This document shows positions 30,760-39,800 of a stretch of DNA of 64,000 nt, in pieces; within the stretch, counting starts at the first letter, position 1, and every line of letters begins with the position of its first letter. The notes below the pieces were generated by a model. That model saw only the letters and a program-made list of their open reading frames with translations. It was not told the DNA's origin and did not search any database. Made by a program: the position numbers and the translations under genes. Origin of the DNA: Vibrio ostreicida (GTDB lineage Bacteria; Pseudomonadota; Gammaproteobacteria; Enterobacterales; Vibrionaceae); assembly GCF_013074385.2 (NCBI RefSeq), contig NZ_JABEYA020000002.1:445368-509367 (forward strand). The letters are read 5' to 3'.

Positions 30760-32985
30760 ATGTTTAAGAGCATAAAATCAATAAAGAACTTCGGTATCTT
30801 CAAAAACACCAAAATGAATGGTGGTCAACCATTTCTGCAGTTTAATCTGATATATGGATTTAACTATTCGGGAAAGACAACGCTCTCACGTATCTTCAGA
30901 GCTATGCAGCAAGGATACGTTCATGAAGACTTTGCTACTGCAAATTTTACAGTTGATCGCTATGAACAGGCGCCTGTATCAAGTGCTGCGTTAATTCCTA
31001 TAGCAAACCTCCGTGTCTTCAATTCAGATTACATCAAAGACAACGTTAATTTTGTAGATTCAAGCGTGAACCCAGTACTCATTGTCGGTGAACGTAATAT
31101 TGAATTAGAGGATGAGCTTAAACAGCTTGAAGAAGTTTTAATCCCCGCAGGGCAAGATGTGTGGGGGCATCTAAAAGATTTAGCTGAAAACAAAGATAAA
31201 GAAAAAAATAAACGCCTTCAGGATGTTGCTAAGTTGGTAAACACTTTAAGTGTTCTAGGCAATTCCAAATTTGACATCCGCGGTGTAAGAACATTGTTAT
31301 CACAGGTTTCATCAGAAGACCTTAAGACTGACAAAGAACGGTTACTACTTGAAGAAACAGCCCGCTTACAAAAATCAGATCTCATCAGTAATCCTACTAT
31401 TAGTTTACCCAACACATCAGCCTTGCTAGACCAAGTTCAGGCAATTTTAGCCGAATCGGTTACCCGCACAACTATTGAAGAGTTAGAAGCCAACGCAGGC
31501 CTGCGTAAGTGGGTCGAAGATGGTATCAAGCATCATGGTGAAGCAAAAACTTGCCAATTCTGTAAGAGTCCACTGGAACAAGTTAGGTTAAATGAGCTAA
31601 ATGCTTATTTTTCCGACTCTTACAAAGCACTTTCCGCAAAAATCAACGCTGCTATCAAACAAGTAGCAACCATCAAACTAACGTATTCTGTCCCTAAAAC
31701 AACGAGCCTATACTCTGATTTAATTATCAACTTCGAACAGTTAATGGAGAAGATCCCTCAGCTTGAAGAACAGGTTGAACAGGTAAAAAAACGTCTACTA
31801 GAGGTGTTAGAAGATAAACGCAACCGTATGGAAGAAGTTGTTCCGTTTTCGCAATCTGATTACCTAATGCCAATCACCTCAGATCTGCTTGAGCAACTCA
31901 AAATTCCAGTAGGTGAGCACAACAGACGGTCAAGAGAACATAGTAAAGAACAAACAGCAGCCCGAGATGCAATTAAACGGCATTTTGTTTATGTAGAAAC
32001 TATGGAATACAACCATGCAAAAGCCAGCGAAGAAGTTGTTGCATTACAAGAACAACAAGGAGAATCAGAGGGTGAATTACGTCGCCTAAATGATCGTGTG
32101 ATGGAAATCAAAGCAGCCCTTCGAAATGTTAAACAAGGTGCTGACAACCTAAATGATAACCTTCGACTTTATTTTGGTAAGACAGATATTGAAATTCAAC
32201 CTGTTGGTGAAACCTACCAGTTCATGCGTGAAGGAAGGCCAGCAAAACATCTACCTGATGGAGAGCGCACTGCTATCGCCTTTGCCTATTTCATCACTGA
32301 ACTAGACGATGAATCCTTGAAGGACACGAAACCGATTGTGTACTTGGATGATCCGATCTGTAGTTTAGATTCGAACCATATCTACAATGTTCTTGGTATT
32401 ATCAAAGACAAGTTGAATCATGACAAAGTTGAGCAGTTGTTCATATCAACACATAATTTCGAGTTTTTCAATTTGGTGAAGACATGGTTTGATTACTACA
32501 AAATGGTGAAACGTGGTGATGACGTTAAGCCTAAACGTGCTGAGTTCTATTTGGTCAATCGCAAGCAAAATGCATCAACAGTGGAACAGTTGCCTAAAAA
32601 TCTAAAAGACCACAAATCTGAATACGCCTACTTGATAGCAAAAATCAAAGAAGCAGTCCGAAACCCTGAGCAATTTGATGCGATATCAGTTCAAGCATAC
32701 GTACGAAAGATATTAGAAGTCTATTTTACGTTTAGGTTCAATAAACCATTCCGAGCTAATAACAACAGTTTCTTAGAGCAGCACTTGTTGAAAGATATAG
32801 AGAATGCTTCCACTAAAGCAACAACGCTTTATGAATTCATCAATGAAAGAAGTCATGCACAATCTATATCCTTTGGTGTAGAGCTGCCCGATGCCTTACA
32901 AGCACAATTACAGGGGGTTTGGAACATTATTGATGAAGCAATTCGTACGAATGATAAACCACACTACGAAGCATATTACGTTTAG
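30760..32985 (+). CDS. AAA_13 family ATPase, RloC/PrrC-like candidate anticodon nuclease
   Basis: A 741-residue SMC-like ATPase. Walker A is GFNYSGKTT (~33-41). A long coiled coil is interrupted by CQFC (Cys265, Cys268), like the zinc hook of RloC. Then come an ABC-type signature LPDGERTAIA (~498), Walker B IVYLDDP (~526) and the switch STHNFE (~563). The C-terminus has Arg649-x3-Glu653 and His699, matching the Arg-x3-Glu...His arrangement of PrrC/RloC tRNA nucleases. A suicide-type antiphage role is the inference. The frame is open upstream to 30574; I chose the Met just before the ATPase domain. Confidence 0.72.
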   Translation: MFKSIKSIKNFGIFKNTKMNGGQPFLQFNLIYGFNYSGKTTLSRIFRAMQQGYVHEDFATANFTVDRYEQAPVSSAALIPIANLRVFNSDYIKDNVNFVDSSVNPVLIVGERNIELEDELKQLEEVLIPAGQDVWGHLKDLAENKDKEKNKRLQDVAKLVNTLSVLGNSKFDIRGVRTLLSQVSSEDLKTDKERLLLEETARLQKSDLISNPTISLPNTSALLDQVQAILAESVTRTTIEELEANAGLRKWVEDGIKHHGEAKTCQFCKSPLEQVRLNELNAYFSDSYKALSAKINAAIKQVATIKLTYSVPKTTSLYSDLIINFEQLMEKIPQLEEQVEQVKKRLLEVLEDKRNRMEEVVPFSQSDYLMPITSDLLEQLKIPVGEHNRRSREHSKEQTAARDAIKRHFVYVETMEYNHAKASEEVVALQEQQGESEGELRRLNDRVMEIKAALRNVKQGADNLNDNLRLYFGKTDIEIQPVGETYQFMREGRPAKHLPDGERTAIAFAYFITELDDESLKDTKPIVYLDDPICSLDSNHIYNVLGIIKDKLNHDKVEQLFISTHNFEFFNLVKTWFDYYKMVKRGDDVKPKRAEFYLVNRKQNASTVEQLPKNLKDHKSEYAYLIAKIKEAVRNPEQFDAISVQAYVRKILEVYFTFRFNKPFRANNNSFLEQHLLKDIENASTKATTLYEFINERSHAQSISFGVELPDALQAQLQGVWNIIDEAIRTNDKPHYEAYYV

Positions 32986-33008
32986 TTAGTACCCATACCT
33001 ATCTTTAG

Positions 33009-33038
33009 AAAGCCACTAACCGGAATGTTGGTGGCTTT
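33009..33038 (+). terminator. Probable terminator after the island ATPase
   Basis: AAAGCCACTAAC / GTTGGTGGCTTT, a 12-bp stem with one mismatch and a 6-nt loop, 23 nt past the stop. The T-run is short, so efficiency is uncertain. Confidence 0.6.
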
Positions 33039-33131
33039 GAAGTAAGGAACTTTCTCATTCCTGTATATATGCCAAATGCATGAGCCAAGTTTGGTCACAT
33101 TAAGGTTTACCGAAGTTAGGTTCTGTAGGTT

Positions 33132-33150
33132 GCTAGCACGCTTTGGGGCA
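33132..33150. repeat. Island boundary motif, copy A
   Basis: TTGCTAGCACGCTTTGGGGCA followed by CAAACGAG. The minus-strand core CTCGTTTGTGCCCC recurs near copies B, C and D. It separates the ATPase module from non-coding element copy 1. Confidence 0.5.
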
Positions 33151-33178
33151 CAAACGAGTCAGACAAGCTTGAAGCTAC

Positions 33179-33593
33179 AGTTATCACGTAAAATAGAAAA
33201 TTGAGAATAATGTTTGCTGTCGGAAAGCCGCTTAGTAAAGCTTCCAACCCTGTTGGTTACCTGTCAATTTCACCGTGAAATCCGACAATAAAAAGCAACC
33301 TAAGTGTATGTTTTGTAATAATTAATTGCAGGTGCAAAAGTTGTCTTTTTTTTTAGAAAACGCATTCCGAACTGAAGGCGGTCAATACCAGCTGCTATTG
33401 ACCGCTGGTCGCGCGTAATAGAGCTACTTTTTGTAGTTATGGTCGTGTCTGTGTTTTAGACAAGCTAAGCTAGATCCCTTTAGATTTACCACGTAAATTT
33501 ATGGTTTATAAGTACTTTAAGGGGAAGAGAAGTTCATTCCGCAGGTTGCGATTCGCACACTGCGAAATGAGCGTCTAACTAGAAAAGGGGCAG
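33179..33593. repeat. Duplicated ~0.4-kb non-coding element, copy 1 (candidate structured RNA)
   Basis: Alignable, with small indels, to 40957-41338. Shared blocks: ATCACGTAAAATAG at the start; TTTGCTGTCGGAAAGCCGCT; CTGTCAATTTCACCGTGAAA (with palindrome ATTTCAC-C-GTGAAAT); AGAGCTACTTTTTG; and the closing hairpin CATTCCGCAG...CTGCGAAATG (33535-33569). Stem CCAGC / GCTGG (33388-33392 / 33404-33408) is kept in copy 2 by a compensatory change. No reading frame is conserved between copies. Confidence 0.75.
33573..33593. repeat. Island boundary motif, copy E
   Basis: GTCTAAC (33573-33579), 7 nt, GGGGCAG (33587-33593). It closes non-coding element copy 1; the same junction closes copy 2 (copy F). 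Confidence 0.55.
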
Positions 33594-33833
33594 AAGTGAT
33601 TTACTAAGCTACCTGTTTCGCAATTATGCAAGACCCTCTTGCAAAATTTAGGTATTAAACTTTGTCCAACAGGCTATTGGACAATTTGGGCATGTAGGGG
33701 TTGTTGCAAACTCTGCAACTATTGAGGGTTCCTCGATAATTGTTCATTAGCTAGTCCTATGGGTTTTACTGTGGCTCCTGAAACGTTGGGGGGATCTCTG
33801 AGTTACGATGATAGGTACCTATAGTTTTCACTC

Positions 33834-33868
33834 CACATCGCAACTTGCGCATCGCAACTTGCGATGTG
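33834..33868. repeat. Nested direct and inverted repeat
   Basis: Two copies of ATCGCAACTTGCG (33837-33849 and 33851-33863) lie 14 bp apart inside a perfect 10-bp inverted repeat CACATCGCAA / TTGCGATGTG. It looks like a protein-binding site or a recombination structure. Confidence 0.6.
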
Positions 33869-34339
33869 TGATTACTTAAAAGTTTTCAAAGTAAGATTAA
33901 AGATTTTAATAATTACAAATCATAACCTTAAGGATGAAACCCGTTGGATCATTGTTGATAATAGTAAGCATTAGAGGGCGAGCATATCACTTAAAAAACG
34001 GTCCTAAACAGAGAGGTTTGCTAGTTTATTAGTAGCGCTGCTTTTGACACTTCGAGTTATGTTCCTAATTTCGCTAGATCATACATTCAGCGAATTGTCT
34101 TCGTATAAGTTAGCTAAAGAGCCCATGGCATTATATAAGTAAATTAGTAGCGAGAGCTTGGAGAAGTTTCCCAGGAAGTAGTGAGTACCAATTGGCCCAC
34201 ATAGAAAATATCAAAAGCTTCACTTCTGTATTCCGGGGGAGGATTAATGCTTATCGATATTGAATGTTTCTGGAGCAATAATTGAGGCCACCCTAACAAT
34301 GCTGGCATTTTCATGAGACGCGACAAGGCCGGCAATCTC

Positions 34340-34484
34340 TCGACCAATTCTTTTAAACTTTTTAGTCGAAAAAGAAAGAACATTCACTTTTCTGGTCGAG
34401 ATTATGCTCAAATTCTAACTTCGACCAAAAGGATCAACTAATAGAGTGGCGTGTTCGACCATGATAATTAAACCTTTTAGTCGA
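34340..34484. repeat. Cluster of six T(A/G)GTCGA motifs
   Basis: Copies at 34340 (-), 34363 (+), 34393 (+), 34421 (-), 34455 (-) and 34478 (+), most flanked by T-rich sequence, within 145 bp. The arrangement suggests a multi-site DNA-binding region, iteron-like. Confidence 0.5.
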
Positions 34485-34917
34485 GTGACTATTTGAATTA
34501 CAGAGGCGTGATAGCTATGAACTGCGTTAGCTTGTTTCTTTGAGGAAGTAAGCTTACTGCATTCGGTTCTTCGCTTTACACTAATAGCGAGAGCCTCGGT
34601 TATCCCTGCTTTATTCTTTGAGTTACTATTTACTGTCTAGCCAGAAGTAATGGTATCAATTTGAATCTAGCGTAATTGCAAAGCAGCCAACCGAGGACAT
34701 ACGATAAGCCTAAGGTACTCTCCCTCCCATATTTGGTGATGAAATACCTGGCACCGCACCCAGAATTCAAATTAATGAAAACATTCTGTATGTAGCTGTT
34801 ATACAAAGCCTGTGGCTTTGTCGTATCTGAAAGTAAGAGCAATTGTGCAAGGACTTCTTGCACAAATTATTTTACTGCTATCTAAATTGATTGAGGCAAA
34901 ACTGAAGGTTAGCTAGT

Positions 34918-35169
34918 TTAAAATGGGAAGTGATCTTCTTCATACCCTTCAACCCAAATTACTAGCTTTTCAAGCTCATCACCTTCGGGTGTGCCTGGTT
35001 CAGCCACATCAAACAAGGATTCAATTCTTTTCAAAACGGCTTTATAGTCGCTTTCTGAGGGTTCTAGTCCCACTTCATCTAATGAAACTGTAGCAAGCCC
35101 ATCAGCGTGGGCAGTATTAGGTGTAATACCCTTAAGTAGTTCTTTTTCTGATAGCTTTTTCTTGCTCAT
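34918..35169 (-). CDS. Chimeric antitoxin-like small protein 1 (HigA-type segment, no DNA-binding domain)
   Basis: An 83-residue acidic protein. Residues 1-25 are a module shared with the genes at 35692 and 41515 (KKLSEKELLKGITPNTAHAD), reminiscent of a MazE-type antitoxin tail. Residues ~38-83 (SDYKAVLKRIESLFD, PGTPEGDELEKL, ending EEDHFPF) resemble the N-terminal segment of HigA antitoxins. The protein stops exactly where the HTH domain of HigA would begin. No toxin gene is adjacent. It is about 83% identical to 41515-41766 by hand count and has its own promoter. Function unknown; anti-addiction or orphan antitoxin is an inference. Confidence 0.68.
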   Translation of the reverse strand: MSKKKLSEKELLKGITPNTAHADGLATVSLDEVGLEPSESDYKAVLKRIESLFDVAEPGTPEGDELEKLVIWVEGYEEDHFPF

Positions 35170-35205
35170 AAGTCGTTTCTCGATTCGAAAATGACATTAG
35201 ATTAG

Positions 35206-35234
35206 TTTATAGCACAATGGACTACTAGCCGTAA
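35206..35234 (-). promoter_or_regulatory. Promoter of chimeric antitoxin-like gene 1
   Basis: -35 TTACGG (35229-35234), 17-nt spacer, -10 TATAAA (35206-35211), minus strand. The same boxes and spacing are found at gene 3 (41802-41830), and a close variant at gene 2. Confidence 0.55.
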
Positions 35235-35277
35235 TGTAGAACCTTATTCAAATAAATCTCATGTTAATTTCATGCGC

Positions 35278-35297
35278 TCTAAACACGTCTTGGGGCA
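35278..35297. repeat. Island boundary motif, copy B
   Basis: GCGCTCTAAACACGTCTTGGGGCA with TCTAA at 35278-35282 and GGGGCA at 35292-35297. It lies upstream of chimeric gene 1. Confidence 0.55.
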
Positions 35298-35378
35298 AAT
35301 TCTCGTTTGTTGATTTGCATACAAAGGGTCATCATGCTTAGCTCGGTTGGTAAGACCTATCCATCGTCCACCCGTAAT

Positions 35379-35415
35379 TATCGCACTCAACAGTATCATA
35401 CTGTTGAGTGCGATA
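35379..35415. repeat. Perfect 18-bp inverted repeat, 1-nt spacer
   Basis: Arms TATCGCACTCAACAGTAT and ATACTGTTGAGTGCGATA around a single C. A further partial arm GTGCGATA follows at about 35423. No T-run follows, so a simple terminator is unlikely. Confidence 0.9.
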
Positions 35416-35591
35416 CTGTCTGGTGCGATAAGTATTCATACCTAAAAATTCTTGAAGTTAAAACCATTGATCAACACACTATGGGTCAGGAATAATTTGT
35501 GAAACAGGTTGTTTCACAATTTGGCGACAAGCTGTTGCCAATTTGACAGCGACCAGTGGCATTACTCAGCTTTATCTAAAAGCAAGCAGGC

Positions 35592-35610
35592 TCTAAGAAG
35601 GTTTGGGGCA
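35592..35610. repeat. Island boundary motif, copy G
   Basis: TCTAA (35592-35596), 8 nt, GGGGCA (35605-35610), then TTTATG as in copy Z. Confidence 0.5.
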
Positions 35611-35691
35611 TTTATGTGCTAGTAGGTTACTTCCGCTAAAAAGAAAAGGCTCGAGCTTCGTTTCAGTGGCTATGGGGTGAAATGAGTTGGA

Positions 35692-35934
35692 TCATTCCCA
35701 AGGTGCTTTTCGTTTGAAAAGCTTTTTGAAATCTTCTATTGCTGTTGGAGCTGGGGCTGAATTCAGGAAGGCTACAAATCTTTCATAATCGGCATCTTTT
35801 AACACTATATGCTTTGCCTGATTGAGCATTTTCGTCCATTCTTCAGTATCGATATCACTCAGTTCATCTGCATGTGCAGTATAAGCTGTAAGGCCTTCTA
35901 ATAGCTCTTCTTCGGTCAATTTTTTCTCGCTCAT
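35692..35934 (-). CDS. Chimeric antitoxin-like small protein 2 (DUF1778/TacA-type tail, no DNA-binding domain)
   Basis: An 80-residue protein. Residues 1-25 (EKKLTEEELLEGLTAYTAHA) are the module shared with genes 1 and 3. The C-terminal ~36 residues (DYERFVAFLNSAPAPTAIED then FKKLFKRKAPWE) look like the toxin-wrapping tail of DUF1778/TacA antitoxins, without the ribbon-helix-helix domain that normally precedes it. There is no GNAT toxin gene beside it. It has its own promoter (35970-35999) and a boundary motif on either side. The role is inferred only from composition. Confidence 0.66.
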   Translation of the reverse strand: MSEKKLTEEELLEGLTAYTAHADELSDIDTEEWTKMLNQAKHIVLKDADYERFVAFLNSAPAPTAIEDFKKLFKRKAPWE

Positions 35935-35969
35935 CGCATGCAGCCTTACTGAGGATTTAGGTTAGTTGC

Positions 35970-35999
35970 AGTATAGCAAAATCAGTCCGGATGCCGTTA
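35970..35999 (-). promoter_or_regulatory. Promoter of chimeric antitoxin-like gene 2
   Basis: -35 TAACGG (35994-35999), 18-nt spacer ending TTTTGC, -10 TATACT (35970-35975), minus strand. It resembles the promoters of genes 1 and 3. Confidence 0.5.
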
Positions 36000-36011
36000 G
36001 GTCGAATACGC

Positions 36012-36032
36012 TGAAACACACTTAATGGGGCA
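36012..36032. repeat. Island boundary motif, copy C
   Basis: ACGCTGAAACACACTTAATGGGGCA followed by GAACCGAG; GGGGCA at 36027-36032. It separates chimeric gene 2 from the nuclease/membrane module. Confidence 0.5.
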
Positions 36033-36219
36033 GAACCGAGCTAGGAGGCACTTTGTTAAAAAGTGCCACATTTAAAGCTTCAGCTATATGAAGCCTCTGG
36101 ACAAAAATACGTTAGAGTATAGATTCTAACGTGCCAACATTGGATTAGAAAAAGTATCTTGAAGCCTTAACTTTTGAAAGCCGTCTAGAGTTGTCAGGAC
36201 TTACCGTACTCCTTTTTAA

Positions 36220-36765
36220 CTAAATTGGCTTTTCCTCCGTAATTATATTTTTAGATAAATCTTTTAACTTTTTAATAAACACATCCCAGTTATAACCAGC
36301 GATACCACCAATAGATAGATACCCTAAAGTGGCAGTGTTATGGTCTTTTGTATCAAGCCCCCCGGATAACACTACTAAGCCACTTTGAATAATGGCGAAT
36401 GCTAGAGTCCCTATTATCAGAGCCAGTAGAGGAGAAAACATAAATCCCCAAAGGTGGTCTTTATCAAAGGCTTTTTCGATTGCCTGATATCTGTGGAAAG
36501 ACACAATAGCTAAAAGAGCACCTCCAAGGACTGCTCCAACTTGTGTAAAAAGTAACGAAACAGCTATGCTTGGCAAAGCATGATCTTTGTCGATAGCCCA
36601 TAAGGTTGAAATGCTGGAAAAATTAGATACCCACCCATCAATGAGTAGCCAGATAGCTCCTAAAGTACAAACAAAAATGTATGGTGGAACTAGATACAGC
36701 AGAAAACCACCATTACTTGTTTGGGATATAGTTTCACTTTCTTCACTCGTGTTGGAATAGCTCAT
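36220..36765 (-). CDS. Small membrane protein beside the 1257-residue nuclease
   Basis: A 181-residue protein not assigned to a named family. After a polar N-terminus it has about four hydrophobic segments (roughly 20-42, 65-88, 108-130, 142-156). A cytosolic amphipathic tail (FIKKLKDLSKNIITEEKPI) follows. It starts 52 nt after the large gene at 36818 and is likely co-transcribed with it. In two-gene defence systems such a partner often delivers membrane-directed killing; that role is inference. Confidence 0.6.
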   Translation of the reverse strand: MSYSNTSEESETISQTSNGGFLLYLVPPYIFVCTLGAIWLLIDGWVSNFSSISTLWAIDKDHALPSIAVSLLFTQVGAVLGGALLAIVSFHRYQAIEKAFDKDHLWGFMFSPLLALIIGTLAFAIIQSGLVVLSGGLDTKDHNTATLGYLSIGGIAGYNWDVFIKKLKDLSKNIITEEKPI

Positions 36766-36817
36766 TTATTGCCCTTTAATCCGCTCTCTGCGGTTTTTCA
36801 ATTTTTTGATCATTGAA

Positions 36818-39800
36818 TTAGACACTTAGTTCGTCAAAGAAGCTAACTGTAATTGGTATATCACTGCCAGATTTATCGTACGAAACAGGAACGCTTTGCT
36901 TAAACAGCAACATTACTTTCAATTCGTTTATCGATTCGAGCTTCAAGTAATCCCTTAATTTATCGATGTTTTCATCCAAAACTTGGAAGCGATCTATGTG
37001 TTTCCTTAGGCGATCAGGTTTGCCATCTGATTTTGTCACACCTCGAAATTCATATGTTTGTTTAGCTATTTCACCTTGAGTTTTGGCAAACTCTAAGTCT
37101 TTACACTCAACGAGGTAGACAATTTTTTCAGAAGGGTTCCATGCGAGCACATCAACATCTCCAAAGTCTTTCTTGGTTCTTTTTTTAAGAATCTTGCTGA
37201 CCTTCACATCAGCCTCAACGTTCCAACCAAAGCTACTGAATTTGTCAGCAGCTTCTTGGTTGAATCTGTGCCCCGACTTATTTCGTTGCTCTCCAATCCA
37301 TTTTTTCATTGCTTTAGTGTTGAAAAATGAGCCGTCTAGAGTTGCGTCAAATGAATTGGATAAGCAATACAAAACCCCTCTTCGTATTAAGCTAGGGGCT
37401 ATAACAAGCTTATCACCAAGTATGATTAATGGCCGCGCTGTCAATGACAACCTGCGTCGATATCTCCATGGAGAAATATCGCTTACACGATAACCTGAAG
37501 ATAATGCCATCCAACTGGATCTTTGTGGCAGGGTAAATCTATCCATAAATGCTTTCAACGCAGCATCAGTTACTCCATTAGTATTCGATTGATAAAACAG
37601 CTCTGAGCATGAGATTTCATAGACAGCTTTGTTTTTTTCGACCCCGATGTTTTCAAAAACATCTAAGATTTTTCTGGCTTCATCGATAGATACTCCAAAC
37701 TCTTCATCCCAAGCAGATTCGAATTCTTGACCTAGTAGGCCGGTAACCTTTTCATGAACTTCTGGTTCAGAGAAGTAATCATCATATTTATCCGAAGCAT
37801 GGTTTATCATCACTGTCTGAACGGACTTACTGTAAGGGTTTACTACCGTATCATACGCAGTGTGATCGAATTGCACATCACCATACGTGGAAAGCCTTAG
37901 TTGGGGCTTAACCAACTCGTACATTATCGAATCTGATAGATTTCCATATTGAAAAATAGCAGTTGCAAAAGTTATGAGCGTAGTTATATCCAGATTATTT
38001 GGAGCTTTGCCTCCATTATCTAAGGATTCACAGATGGCCATTTCAATTAGAATCCTAGAACCCGTAAGTGCAGCGTTATTTGACGAAATCCGCTCCAATG
38101 TTACCGAATATACATCATCTTTATCCTTATGAAGTCCAAGTATGGCTTTGAAAGTACGTTGCCAATGCTCAGTATCTGCTTCTACTGCAGCATGGTTTTC
38201 AAGCAAGAAAAGAATTAGTGCTTTCTTGTTGAAAGACCCCAAGTAAGACTGAATTTCCTTCCAAAGATTCAACGTTAAATCTTGCAAATATTGTGTGCAT
38301 TCAGTTTTGCCGTAGATATTGCATGGCTCGGTATAACTTTTCGATATCCATGCTAACCCAATTTTACTAGTGGCATCATCAAAGCGGTCTAATGCTAGAG
38401 GTGCAGGTAAGCCCGTTTTGACGTAATCAAGAAAGGATTGTGCAGTGATCATATGCACTTCTTTACCATAATTATCCGTAAAAACATGATCTAGAACAGT
38501 TTCAACAAGCTTCTCATGGTCATTACATTCAACAGACTCTTTTATAAAAACAGTAAGCAATGACTTTATAATTGTTCTCTCAGCAACGTTGTCAACTCGA
38601 TGGAATGCTAGAAAATAGTTTTTCAAGAACTTGCAGTTTATATGCAAAATGTCGTTATCTACAGATGTAGAGGACTTTGTTAAAGTGCTTAGAGTTTCAA
38701 GGGCAAGTACTTGAGATACTTTAGTCGGGACATCAACATCTTCAAATTCAATTTTAAAACAAACTTTACCGTATAATGAAGAGAGGCCTAATTTAGACAA
38801 GGTTAAATCAGCTCTATATATCCAATTACAAACTCCATGCCACAATCTATATAAAAGGTCCTTATTCTGCTCTTCAGAATGTGCCGGAGTGCACCACCAT
38901 GAGCACAAATTCCCTTCGATCAGGCCTAGTAACTCACCATTTTCAAGATTATCTACCGATGCATAAATTGGTTTGAAACGATCTTCTTTGAAGTAACTAC
39001 TTGTAGTCAATCTTCTGACAGAAATTAATTCACCATTTGGATTTAAAACTTTATGTATATCATCCTCATTTTGCACTTCCCAACGAACATCTAACAGAGC
39101 ATTCTGCGTGATCATCATAAATAATGATGAGTTGCCAAGGTCTTCATCGAATGCTGAATGAGGGATAATGTTAAAATCGTTATCTTTAGCCCACCCATAT
39201 AGATTGAGTAATCCGTTTACATTTTGAGTGTGGATTCCAACTTCAAGTACTCTGTGTTTTGCTTCAATCAACCGCCAGAAAGTAAATGGATTCATACTAG
39301 TGATTCGATTGAAAGTATCCAAATCAGGCGCAGGAACAGACTCTAAAAGCCAGTTACTAGACTCCGATTCACGCTCAAGTGATATCAGAACTGAACGCCC
39401 CCAACCACAACCAATAAGAACGCTAAGGCCCCTCTTAAACCCATCTATTTTTGAAGAATAGTTATACGCTTTTTTAATTCTTTCCTTAATGGCATTTTCT
39501 AAGTCAACGTTTGACGTCGATGCGCCGTTAACAAGCCCACTTTGATAGTCACAAAAATCATCAAAAAACAGTAAAAAATGTACATATCTATGCTCATCAA
39601 TACCGACAAGAGCATCTGCCCCGACAATGCTTCCATTTGAGTCTCTAAATGGTGAAAATGGTACATTGCTTATTTTTCCCAGTAACCGTGAGCCTTCACC
39701 AAAGAAACTAGCATATCTGACTTGCATGGCATGCTGTAGCTGATCCAATAAACCAAGCTTATTGGCTTGTTCGATCACAAAGAGACGAATTGCGACACTT

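Larger units (their letters stand above)
33594..34917. other. Gene-poor stretch rich in perfect hairpins
   Basis: About 1.3 kb with no recognisable gene; minus-strand frames at 34144-34383 and 34630-34863 look like chance. It holds many short perfect inverted repeats. Examples are TGCAAG/CTTGCA near 33628, TTGTCCAA/TTGGACAA near 33662, CACATCGCAA/TTGCGATGTG (33834-33868), ACAAAGCC/GGCTTTGT (34803-34821) and TTGTGCAAG/CTTGCACAA (34843-34865). A cluster of six T(A/G)GTCGA motifs lies at 34340-34484. Confidence 0.6.
35298..35691. other. Short non-coding module with a long palindrome
   Basis: About 390 nt without a supported gene. It contains a perfect 37-bp palindrome (35379-35415), the hairpin TTGTGAAAC / GTTTCACAA near 35498-35520, and TTGGCGACA / TGTTGCCAA just after. 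Boundary motif copy G lies at its right end. Confidence 0.55.

Noticed and set aside
33834..34484. CRISPR array in the gene-poor island region
   Set aside because: Repeats are two to six short motifs with irregular spacing and mixed orientation, with no cas genes.
34144..34863. Open frames 34144-34383 and 34630-34863 (minus) as genes
   Set aside because: Composition looks random, no recognisable motif or ribosome-binding site, and they overlap hairpins.
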